Assembly: GCF_041260155.1 (NCBI RefSeq)
Contig: NC_091934.1
Span: forward strand, 40,425,194 to 40,489,193
DNA: 64,000 nucleotides
Direction: 5' to 3'
DNA from: Ptychodera flava
Lineage: Eukaryota > Hemichordata > Enteropneusta > Ptychoderidae
The notes under the pieces were generated by a model. It searched no databases. It worked only from the letters and a program-made list of their open reading frames with translations, and was not told where the DNA came from. Positions within the stretch are counted from its first letter, which is position 1, and every line of letters starts with the position of its first letter. The translations under genes were made by a program, and so were the position numbers. Positions 1 to 12,702 of the stretch are shown here, one piece after another.

Positions 1-175
1 CCCAAGTATGGGGAGTCACGCTAACAAGGAGTTAAACTAGTAACACTAACAAGGAGTGACTGGCCGAGAATATGTTGGATTATTGCTATTACAAATGATA
101 GGTGGAAATATGACTACAAACCCACAGACTAAACATGGCTTTGGTCATATGCCTGATAAATGTAAAGTGTGTTAC

Positions 176-507
176 CTTTGTCGAGATTGGCTTTAAGTTA
201 TCCTCAATATCTAGTAAACCCATTGGAACTTTCAATGTGCCATATTTCGATATAAACTGTGTTTCTACGTGCATAGATGATTCAGATTTCATAAGCTGAA
301 CTTCTATGAGATCTGTTTGATAGGTCCTTCGAGATTGTCCAGGCAACATGGTGCTGAGAGCGGAGGAGAGCGTTGAATTCAAAGCGGCCAGTGTTTTCTC
401 AACGATGAATTTAGCTTTTCGAGAAAACTCCGGCACTTCGAAGATCATTTTGGATTTCACTACAGCGTCAATGGCCGAGAGTATATTGTCTGCTGACTGA
501 ATTAATT
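176..507 (-). CDS. REJ/pre-GPS region exon
   Basis: The exon runs from GTTTCAG to ACAAAG/GTAACA. It encodes LIQSADNILSAIDAVVKSK, FIVEKTLAALNSTLSSAL and KVPMGLLDIEDNLKPISTK. The helical part followed by a strand-rich stretch is consistent with the passage from the REJ helices to the GAIN/GPS region. It is the last exon visible before the window edge. Confidence 0.78.
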
Positions 508-686
508 CTGAAACAGGTAAACATAGCAATTTGTCATTGATATAGTGATATGTTGTCCTCTCCACCAGTATGGATTACTGGTCGCTATAAAGCTGATATT
601 ATCTACGCATACTAATTCCCACACAACCAAACATAAGTCCACGCCACCAATATTCTTCTGTCACTCAGTCTGTGCACACACACTCA

Positions 687-728
<42 letters not shown>

Positions 729-2579
729 TACACTGACAGAAATAGTTACTGACCAAAGAGTTTCACTTCCCAACACAACTGACCTCTGACATACGTACCC
801 TTTACTATTGACGTTGCTGTTTCCACTTGGATTTCACCTTGACCTTGTTTTCCTTCAAATGCAGACGCGATGTTCATCCATGTATCAGCAACTTTTATCT
901 ACAAAGTTGTGAATATTTACAGCTTGTAAGAAAATGATAGACTGGTAAATGCAAATTTACTAAATAAATTTTGATCAGTATTTTTTTATTCATTTTATGA
1001 CCTACACCCTCAGAGACATAAAATTGCTCTCTTTACCAAAACTATTTAAAATACCTCTCACGTGCAATAAATGTTTAATTATTTTCATCGAAACGCCATA
1101 TATTGTCAAAGAACGTGTGCACTATAAAGATTGTGTGCTCCATAAACTTTACAGTAGGTCGTACACCCTCACTGAGGTATCTCTTAATTCTCATTTCAGC
1201 AACATGTCGATCAAAACTGAGGGCAGATACCTGCGTTGTCAGTGACAGTTCCTTCGGGTTACTATAAGATGATACTGATTTTAGTGCGATGGCTCTCTGC
1301 AGTATACTCATTCCATTGATGTCAACGTCGGTTAACGTCGCCTCAAGGAGACCATCAGTGAGAGTTTCACGTATCTGCTCAGAAAATGTCGCATATTAGG
1401 CCAACATACACGTCGAAAACAGTTTATCTTCTCCTCACTGTATGATTTACTTTCTTCCACTAAGTAATATTGCATTCTGCTTGATCGTACGTTTCACTGT
1501 GTATCATAAATCAAGGTACTATATACACAAACAAGAAGAAAAACGTGTTCTGCAATATCATAATTACCTCCGCTACAGCAGCAATCTCTGCCTCGGACAT
1601 TGTCTGGGGAAAATACGAGATCAAGAATCATTTTCAATGGTTCAAAGAGGACTTGGCGTGCGTATTTGTTAACAGCAATAAATTCAGAAAATTTGCCCCT
1701 ACGATAGTTATCATCACGCCCAGTAGATATAACGGTATTGTAGCTTCAGTACTCCTTGTAGGTTTAAGGTCGATCGAGCCTCGGGGACAGATATTCGGTT
1801 TCTCAAAATTTTACAATTCTTTTCAGATCTACCGCTTGTGGCGGCTCATTTTGAAGCTCTTGGAGAATGAAAAAACTTTCACCGGCATAGGTTCTTTTTT
1901 CCTCCATAGAGTTAACACAGGGATGGTGGCCATTTGGATTTCAAATATCGGTAAATCTTGGGTTGTTTCTCTACTACCAAACTTTGCACGTTGACCCCCG
2001 ATTTTTATTCTTGATTTTGAAAGAGAACGGTTGAAAGATTCTTTGAGGAAAGTTTGAGCAAAAACGTTACGTCTTTCACTGTCGAGGCGCATACTACCTT
2101 AAGTATTGTTGCCATGTGTGATTGAGGCTGATGAATGATCTATTTCTACCGGAGCCTCAATAGTTTTCACGTAGCGGGAGTGCGTTATGAATATCTTTAC
2201 CTCATCAGATGTCATTTGATCGACATAATTTGACATGAGGAAGATGAAACCGATGGCTTGAATGGGGTCTTCTTCCAGGATACGTTTCAAGCAAGAATCG
2301 TCTGACTCTAGCTTTCCATGAATTGTCGTGAGGTTAATTGGGCTTTCAACCTGGGCCTAAACAGAACATGCATTTAGTCTAATTGTACAACGTTAGTGAG
2401 TATGCTATTGTTACTACATTCGTAAAGTCCCTGAGACAATCATAAATTCCCTGCATAGTTTACACATTTCACTGACGAAAAACATAATTTGCACACCGCT
2501 GAGACCCAATTCTGCCAATACACTAAATTGTACATTTGTACCATTCTTACAAAACTTCCTAGTCAATTTTCTTAACTAT

Positions 2580-2650
<71 letters not shown>

Positions 2651-5600
2651 TTTTATACTGGTTAGCTCACTCCGCCAAAATGTACTGATTTCAAGGGAGG
2701 ACCTGCGGAAAATAAAATAGACTCAAAATAAACTGAAATACTTTAAATGGATTCATAAAGGGCAAAATACAAAACATGATTAAAAATTTAAATCACGTGG
2801 CAAACAAAAGGCGAGACATATACAATAAAAAACACTGCGAAATTCAGCAGACAAAATTACATGGATGATGTGTCTTAAACACTTGTTTAAATTGTCGTAA
2901 AGAACCGATCCCGTAAAAACAGGAGGTAAACTGTTAAAATAATTAATTGCACGAAAAAAAGGAGCTACATATTGTAGTTGTTCACCAAGAAGGTAGAGTA
3001 AATCTATGAGAGTTTCCTGTCTGGTATTGATTTTGCTGGTTTATAACAATCAAACACGATTTCTAAATATGGAAGAATCCCCTTGATGAGATTTTAAAAA
3101 CTTGAACATCATGGCCTAGACGTCTCTGACTCAATCGTATTTCAGCCACACGTAGCCAGTTGCCGCGGCCTAGCTTTAACAACGAAGACCAATATTTATG
3201 TATACCTTATTAATATGGACACTTCTAGAATATTACAATGTGTTTAATATAATTTATAATCAGTGACTCTTTTTATAAACATTAGTGTAAAATATGCAAC
3301 ATGTTTTGTCACATACAATTACATTTCATGTAAACATATGCAAACATCTGTTGCATATACATATACAACAAAATCTGTTGTAAATTCATTATCATACTTT
3401 GATATTGTAATACTGTGCAGTGCACTCTCCTGTGTCATCACATATTCTAACCATTACATCAATTAGATAATTTTTAGAAGGATCCCCGGGTACTAAGTAC
3501 AAAGCCGGGGTCGTAGCACCGGCCCCAACGTGCATAATTTCATATGAGTCGGATGGGATTGTAATATTGTCTCGAATCCACACTTCATAGCTCAAACTGC
3601 TGCATATTGGGCTAACACGCCAGCCAGTGCACTCAACGAAGAAGGGTGTCTGCAGAGCGGTCCCTGTAAGCAAAGAGAAAGAGAAACTCTGTCATTCACA
3701 TAATTATTCTGACAAACCATAATTTATACAACAGGTATTTTTCTTTATTTTATGATGGAAGCAAACATACTCGGTTTGTACCATGCCACCAAGATTCAAC
3801 AGACACAAAGAGGTCCACAGTGTGGTCAGGAGTGCCTCAAGGTTCAATACTCGGACCAATGTTGTTAGTTCTAACACCACAGTTGCTCCGTTGTTTGCAT
3901 ATAATTCCAAATGTATGAAGACTATCAACCATCTGCTGTTTTTTACAAGACCAAAGAGAAATGAAATTTGGACTCTTTCACTTGTTGCTTTCATTGTGCA
4001 AATGTATGCAGTGTCAGTGTGCGAATGGCTCTGTCTTACCTTCCGAGGGCGATATACTACAATTGCCTCCGCTTGGTGGGTACTCTGTTATGAATTGGTA
4101 CTGTGCACTTATCACATTGCCCTCTGCAGTTTCTATTATAGCAGTCAATACAAAATCCATTGACATAGGTAATGTATTCGCAGCGATTTTTATTCCTACA
4201 CCCGTTACTCCTGAAATTCAACCGATGAGCGGAAACAGTTTAAATCACGTATTAAAGCTATTACCACCTCACAAATCACAGTTTTTGGTGCATATTTAGT
4301 ACTAAATCGTTCCTGTTAATTGTCTAGTGTATCCGGAAGTACTGACTACCCACAGGAAGGGAAGACATGGTTGCCGTGGTCACTTACCATTTGGACATAT
4401 TCAAATTCAGATGGGGCACGCATAACAGTAGCATCCGTGAAAGTGTCCAGTTGGTAATTATCAGGTAGAGCTCTCCTATAGAACGCTATAAGGTATTATC
4501 ATATACCTTTATTCGCGTGCCTCTGTAAAGATATGGGAGAAAGCGCCCTCAGATCCTTGCATTTTATTTTACGTATCACGCCCCGGCCCGGTGCCCAAAT
4601 ATGGGCAATCGCGTGCATTTCTGAACTACCTCGATTCTGGTTACTACGTACGTTGCTATCCGCAAACACTCCATTCGTACACAAAGCCAGCGCGAGATTA
4701 GGAAAACATCTGCTCGCTCAGATCATAGTTGCACGTGGCGACAGTGGAGCAGCGCTGGTGACATCGGCTTCTATTTCTAAATTCTAGTGAAATCTTGTGC
4801 ATACTAAGTGCGTGCCTGTTCAGTATAAATTACAAGATATTGACATCACGTTTTTGTCCTTCTTACACCTCCATTTCAGCCTGAATCTCTGTTGGTCACG
4901 TAATAGTACGCATTTTACTTTGCGAGTTCTAGAATTCTGGAGGTAAACAAATGACGTCATTATGTATGTCAATCCGCGACGGGAAGCGGCCATCGTATTT
5001 AGGGAGCCTTCAGTAATTACAGTGGGTGGGCCGGGGGAATTCCGCGCACCTCCCCGATCCTCCTGTCTAAAATGTGACCCTCCCCCTTGTCCGACATCCT
5101 AAAACTTGACCCTCCCCCCCAAAAAAAAACATTGCGGTTTTCTCCTTAGGAATGAAATCAGCTAATTTACATAACAGTTCTTTCAATTGTTATGTGAGGG
5201 CCAAATTACAGAGTGTTTTTGAAGGGACAGTCGCAATTTATCGCACAAGAATATTTGAAGAGATATGGTATTTCATACATTTGAAGGAGGGTAACAACAT
5301 TTTGTGCAACTATAAGAAGGCAAGATGTGGCTGATTTAGTGCTTCATCCAAAAATGTCAAATCATAATACATTAAGTCTATCAGGCAAATTATTGACAAT
5401 TTACCCCACAAAATATGCTATATCTGTATATTATATATGTTTGATAATGTATTTAAATGTACTTTGCTTGAATTGGGAAGTAAAATGTCCATTTGTGTAC
5501 AAGAAATTGATTTCTGAATTTCATCTAAAAAGTTGGTTCACTATCCATGGTGTCTATGATGAAACTATGAATAGTTTTTCCAATACAAAAATAGGTAAAT

Positions 5601-6027
5601 CTTTGCATTTCTGTAATCTTGATTATTGATATTAATGTTCTTGATTAGACTAGAGTGGTAACAAGTCTATGGTTGTGTAAGAAATTTAATGTTAGAATTT
5701 CACCAAAATGTCGATTCACTATGCATGGCGGTCTATGATGAAACTATGAATAATTGTTTTTCAGTACAAAATTAGATAAATCTGTGCATTTATGTACGCT
5801 GGATTATTAACATTATTGTTCTTGATTAGACTAGAATGGTTACAAGTCCGTGGTTGTGCAAGAAATTTTATTTTGGAATTTCATCGAAATGTTGATTCAC
5901 TATACTAAGATTGTTTTTACTAGTATTTTAATCTGTAACTTTTTTTAACTTTTTTTTTAAACTTTCGCTCGGTATGTTCTGCGCCTTAAGGTGTTGATTT
6001 TACATGGAAGGCGTTTTTTAAGAAATA

Positions 6028-6062
<35 letters not shown>

Positions 6063-6207
6063 AAGTTTAGGGGCTATAAGTATTATATAGAAATCTAATA
6101 ACAGTTCATTGAAGCTGTGGGAATTCTGAAAAAGAGGTGTCCGAATGCAGGCCCATCGTGGCAGTCGTAAGCGTGCACAAAACAAGGCACAGCGACTGTT
6201 GAGAGTC

Positions 6208-6249
<42 letters not shown>

Positions 6250-9200
6250 TTTATTGAGCTCTACGACCCCTTTCGAGGTATGAGAGTACATTTACATCAA
6301 AATCTCTAAACAGGAGATAAATACATCGAAAAAAAGTTCTGAAAAAAGACTTTTAAATGTATTTAAAAATAGCACTAGAAGTAGAACAATTACATGCACA
6401 AACGGAAAAATACATAAAGCAGAAAAAACTACTTAAACTTGTTCATAATGAGGTTTGCGAATTTCGCTAATTTGAGAGATCATGCAAATTCTTACTTTTG
6501 AAGAGATTCTCGAACATGACAGTGTTAGGACGTGTATAGTAATAACTTTTTACATAATTTTTTCTTTCATTATTTAAAGCAGGACATTCTAATATATAAT
6601 GCATTTCATCACCAATTTTGCCTGAATTACACAAAGTACAATAGTATTAATATTATTTTGGTAACGGTTGGAAATAGGAAGTTTGTGGCTACCACAACGA
6701 AATTTAGTGAAATTAATTCTGTCCGTTGCGTTGAGCTTAGATAGGTAGTATTCAGAGATACACTCATTCTTGAAGATACGATAGTTTGTACATAAAGTAT
6801 TTTTTGGACCTCGCTGTACCAATTTTGAATGCTGATATCTTTCATTCGCAACTCCAAACTGTGTTTCAACCATTTCTCGTTTACATTTTTATAGTCATAC
6901 CAGATATTAGAAAAACCACACTTGTCAAGAACACTTTTGATTTTTACAATCCAAGGCGACTTATAGCTGTTGTTATCGTGCATGGACTTCAATAATCTAA
7001 ACATTGAACAAGACAATTTACTCTCTTTGGAAGATATCAAGTGTATCCAAAAGTTAATCATACGTTTTTCAATAATAATATCCATACTGTTTTTTCCCAA
7101 CTCTCCGTAAACCATACAGTTCGCTGTTCTAGTATTTACCCTTAAAAGATTTTTCAGGTACTTATTATAAAATGTGTTGATTTGTTTTGGATATTGATAT
7201 GCCAGCAGTGTATTTGCTGCAAATATACATTCACGCATGCGCACTCGTTTGCCAGTGTAGTCTGCCAATATGAGCATGCGCAATTTAGTTCACCTGCGCG
7301 TGAATGTGTAGTCTGTACACTACGTCTCGTGCTATAATCTTGTCGTTGAGCTTTGCATGTTGACAGAAACTGGAATTACTGCAGAAAATACTTTTCAGGA
7401 CATCACAAGTGGGTCCCTAAGGTAACAAGTAGGACGTTTAGGAAATCCTTTCAGAAAGTTCACGCCGCCTGTGGCCATTTTGTGGAGTATAAGTTTTACG
7501 TACCTGGAGTGATGGTATACAGTATTTCTACTGTACATATTGCCAGATAATATGCGATGCAATTTTGCGTTTCACGTCGTTCAATCATTCAGATGGAACT
7601 GCCAGCCTTCTCCAAACTTTGAAAACAATCAGGGTGACAGACTTTGGAATGCTAACTATTTTACAACAATGACGTTGAAGACATTTGTATTCGAGCTCGG
7701 CAACATTTTTTGATTTGAGAACTCTCATCATGGCGGATTCACTGAAACAGTGAGTATAGTATTCAACAACTTTTTCCTATGTCAATGTAGCACTTGTGCA
7801 AAAATAAACGAGTCCACAGGCCTTTGGCGAATCAATAAATGCGTTTTTCACCAAGCTGAAAGGTTGAAGGATGCGTCCGTCACTTTCGGACGAGCTAGAT
7901 AAATGCAGTCAAACGCAGCTGGGCATAGAAATTTGCCATAGTATGACTTTGTTCTGGAGACGACCGGCCGTGTGGTGGAACTTTGCAACAAAGTTTCCAT
8001 ATCTGAACTGACGTACTTGAATGACAGGCACAGGAAACGATGGCCAATAAAAACGCATTCTCGTTGCATTTTGATAATAATGTATCAATCTAAATGACAC
8101 GGAAATTATGCCTCCTCCCAACAGAAGGGCCATGGTCTATTTTTAGCCCTGCTACAGTATGTCTCAGTGCTGAAAAGGCCATGTTGTTGTCATGTTGTCA
8201 TGGCGACTTTTAAAAATTTGCATACAAATGTGAGAGTGAAACGGGTTGTTTATAGGTCACAAAACTTTTGAGTCCCACTGTAGTACATTACACCTGTTTC
8301 CTTGGGCATTAAAGGTGTGCAAGTATACACATCAAAAGACTAGAAAATTCACTTCATGGGCAGAACCTTGTAAAATAGCCCTTTCTTGTCTGGTTATCGA
8401 AAAAAGATACCCCTGATCTAAAATATGCATGGGCTACCAGCCAGTGTCACCGGGCTACCAACTTCAGAATATGGCTGCCCAAGTGGACTACCAGGGAAAA
8501 AAAGTTAATTTCCAGCCCTGGGCAATATTAAACATGAAACATTTAACTTGTAATATTCCCCCTTGTCTTGGCCTGCTGGGTTTAAAAAAAATGTTTAAAG
8601 GTATACAGGGATCATGTTCAAATTTAGCCATTGCTACCATGGAAAGGGAAGATCTAGCTAATCATCAGAATCATAGAGTTTATGGGGTCACGCCAGGTCA
8701 CACAAAAAATAATGCACCACTACACGGCCATAATTTTACTTTAGTTAAACAATCAGAAATATATAATTTGCCTTCATTATTCTTCCTTTAAGAAATCAAA
8801 ATAAATTATTATAAAATGAACATTATTACACGTCGTTAATTATAAATCCATAAAATAAATAAGTACCAGTGAATTATGTTTTAAATAAAACAAAAAAACT
8901 GTGTGCTCCTGTTACTGCTTGTGATAAATATTTTGGTACATTTGAATTAATGTCAGGACATAACATTAATTTGAAGGCATAGACTTAATTCGATAAATGC
9001 ATAATAAGTTAGTAATATACTATATAACACTTATTTGGGATGACTGCATGAAACACAATTAAAAATGCTTGAATTATTTCTGGTCTATGTAAAATTAATT
9101 CTAACACACTATTAAAATTAACGGTAAACATAATTTTGACCAAAATGGCCCCAATATACATTATCTTTATTATTCTTTCTAGAATGAAGGCAATTATTAT

Positions 9201-12200
9201 AGAACAAATGTTAAAAGTTGTTACTTAGAAATCCATAAAATAAATAAACAAGCGACCTAGCGGCCGATATAGCTCCGCTGTGTTTATGTAGAGAATAACT
9301 ATTTTTGACACATGTTGATGAAGAAGGTGGAAATCTTTGATAGCTCAATGCAGTGGCCAGAAATAGAAGATTTCATTGTACTTTGAATATATCACATTGG
9401 ATCATCTCTAAGAACATGTCAACGAAAGCTATCTGATGAGTAGTGTTTTGGAGAATAAAATTTTCTGACCAAAAATGGCAACAATTGCCCCAAAAAATAA
9501 AATTTGCAGATTTCATCATCATTTCAAAAGATCAAATTTAGTTCATCTATAGAAACCTGTATACCAAATTTCAAAGCTGTTGAACAGTACTTTTTGAGAA
9601 ACACATTTTTTAACAAAAGGGCGATTTTCTGTAGCTTGTAAAACAAGGACGTATTATGCAATCATTATCATTGCAATGGTAACCGCACTGACCAACTTCC
9701 ACTTGCAAGCTGAAAACTATAGCGTTCGTCTAAAAACTGGCAATTTTTGAATTTAATTATTGACACAGGGGGCGCTCTTCTATAATTCAATCCCAGCATT
9801 CTTTGCGTATGCCCCCGTTCATATGCACGACAGTTTTCTCCCTTTATCTATATTCACGATATTTTGTATCAGCGACAAGGTGCATAATAACATTTACTGG
9901 CTAATAAAAGAGGTATATTTTATAAAAGGCATGTTATATAATGGTAATTCGTTTCATTTTTGTTTATTTACGAGTACTCGAAAAAAAAACATGGCGGCGC
10001 CCATGAAAGAAGGGTACACTTCCGGTTACTCGCATAGTATATTATGAATAAGCGCATGCGTAGTCAGTAAGCCGCTAGCGCGACTAATAATGTTTTTGAT
10101 TAAACTAGAGTGGTTATAAGTCCATGGTTGTGCAAGAAATTTGATTTTGGAAATTTCACTGAAAAGTACATGGTAGTCTATGAGAGAACTATGCACAATT
10201 TTTTCCAATATAAAACTGACAACATATTTGTATTTATGTTCATTTGATAATTGATATACACTTTTCCACCTGTTGCATATGTTTTTGTCGCTCTTCTTTT
10301 ATCAGTTTTAACTGTTCAAGGTGTTTATTGTAGGATACCACTGCATCTTCTTTGCTTATGAAACTTGTGGATAATGTGTACGTATTTTGTTGGTGATTTC
10401 CCATTCAGGAAATATCACACAGACAATCAAAGTTTTGGCCATAAAATCAGCTTCTGTCAAAAGTGACCCTCCCCACAATATAGGTTTATAAAGAGTGACC
10501 CTCCCCCCAATTCCCCCGGCCCACCCAGCCCCTGTAATTACTGAAGGCTCCCTTATGAAAAACTGACACAAATGGCGATTAATTTTTGATATCGCACTCA
10601 TTTTTATCTCCTAAACAATGTTGAATATCATGTAAACTACATATTTATTAATCTTTACGGCCCTGATACAGCTTTTGCGGCCTGAGGCCGTACGGTCGAA
10701 GGGCCCGAGCGTGCGAGGGCCCGTACGCCGTACGACCAAGGGCCGCAAAAGCCGTATCAGGGCCGTAAAGGTTTTATTATATACCTTATGGAATGTTATC
10801 TTATACCTACATTCACGTGCCTGTGTAAAGCTATGGGTAAAAGCGCCCTCAGATCCGTGCATTTTTTTACATATCACGCCCCGGCCCGGTGCCCAAATAT
10901 GGGCAATCGCGTGCATTTCTGAACTATCTCGATTCTGGTTCCGCCGTACGACCTCGGGCCGCAAAAGCCGTATCAGGGCCATAGAGATTATTAACGCCCG
11001 GTAAACTATTCTATATTAGGCGTATTAATATTTACTTACCAGTTTCTGTCTTTTCTTGGAGGTTGTCAATTTTACCATTCGATGATGATAATGTCCACCT
11101 GTAAGATGGACTTTCATCTCCCTTGCAATCCAAACAACTAATGTAGACTAAAAGTGGCGCGGACAGAACAACCTTGGGACCACAGTTTGAAACACAGCTG
11201 CAGGGTCAAAAAAAGGGTAGGTATATGAGCAGTATTTCCGAGGTAAACCATAGTAATACTCAAGTAAGAATGATGTATACAAATGTAGACATCTTGTCGA
11301 ATTCGTTTCTGTACGTTCAAGACAACGACATTGTAAGTAAGCAAGTCAAATATGGGAATAATCACGATCGCAGGGACTCTGGAAATAATTGCAAAGAAGT
11401 AATACCTACTGTAAAAACATCAAATAGCTATTAATTAGGCCAGGAAGAAAAAATAAATTGTTCATCGGAATCGCCGCTTCTACTTTGGCATATTTGGACA
11501 ATTTTTTTTTTTGATCGCGGCAAATTCTTACTTCCGCATTACAAATATTTTTAGTACTGCCGCTGGTGGCGCCCTACACTTTGTCGGGTTTTCACGGGCA
11601 TAGGATTTTGAATGAGACTTCCGACGTGTTTGGACTTAGTTGACCGCCAACACTTTGTTGTGACGTCTGAATTTGGCGAATCACGACGCAAAGTGGGTCG
11701 ATTTGGCCAGAAATTTCCTCGTTTTGTAAAGGTTAGTACATGTCACATCATGAGTATTAATTTGATCGCCAACATTCGACGTGATGGCCAACTGTTAGTT
11801 CCAAAGAGGATATTCAGTGTTTGTCCTGATATTACGTTCGGCGATTTGTTCAACAAGATCGTGACAGCAGATGGACGGTGCATCCGATTGAATGAAAATT
11901 GCATCAAAAGTATAAAAAATTACGGCAATGACAAAACACATGGTTGAGTAGATGTTAAAGTACGATCTGAATGATGACTATATAACTTCACTCCGATCAC
12001 AGTACAGTGTTGTTAGACCATTGTGTAAAATGTGTAGAGACAGTGGTAAAGAGGCCAAAACATGGGGCCAAAGTAAAAAGAAAAAACTTTGAAAAACATT
12101 TCAGTTTTATTCTGAGGGAATGTTGAAATACTCAGAATATGTTGTGCAAACACTAACTGTGAATGTAATGGCCTATGTTATTGTTGGGAAATATAGTATT

Positions 12201-12646
12201 GAATTCAGTTACCAGTATCAGTGTTTCTTGTCTGAGATATTTCTCGTAAAAAGGGAAAAAATTATCTTGCCTTGTCTGCATCTGTGCAAAAATGCCAGAG
12301 AACCCCGTTTACCTTCGGCCTAAAAAAAAATAAAAAAAAATTTTCGCTCGCCGCTCCTGGAACTTGGTCCAAAAAATCCGATGAACAAGATTTTTTTTCT
12401 CTGGCCTAACGTGAAGTTTTCTTTGCAGGTCACTGCTAGTAAAACAATTGTATTTCGATCAATGACCTAGCACACGGAGGGACGGTGCCTAACTGTACTG
12501 TGTCACGTGTGTATCAAAATCATGCCTTATGTTAGACTCAGAAATGTTCATGTTCTTGAAATGTAAGACTGAAACATATCTCTTCAGTTTCTGGATGCCC
12601 CATCCTATTAATATTCCATATCACATCGTTATAAACTAACTGACCT

Positions 12647-12702
<56 letters not shown>

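Larger units (their letters stand above)
4995..10557. mobile_element. Interval bounded by inverted ends GGGAGCCTTCAGTAATTACAG
   Basis: The sequence at about 4999 (gggagccttcagtaattaca, then a GGGCCGGGGGAATT block) recurs in inverted orientation at 10508-10554. Flanks are ...TTA on the left and TTA... on the right, which fits a 3-bp TWA target duplication as in PIF/Harbinger-like elements. Inside are clusters of 'gtgaccctccc', tandem units of about 185 bp, a LINE fragment and A+T-rich DNA. No transposase was seen. It may be one large non-autonomous element or two separate insertions. Confidence 0.5.

Noticed and set aside
3783..4299. Plus-strand ORFs opposite the REJ exons
   Set aside because: They are antisense shadows of phased minus-strand exons and have no recognisable motif.
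4388..4475. Possible minus-strand exon with GTAAGT donor
   Set aside because: Exons 11197-11040 and 4210-4040 join directly in phase and continue the REJ pattern. This piece would break the phase in every frame.
8429..8791. 120-codon plus-strand ORF
   Set aside because: Composition and context are those of non-coding repeat DNA, with no domain or conserved motif.
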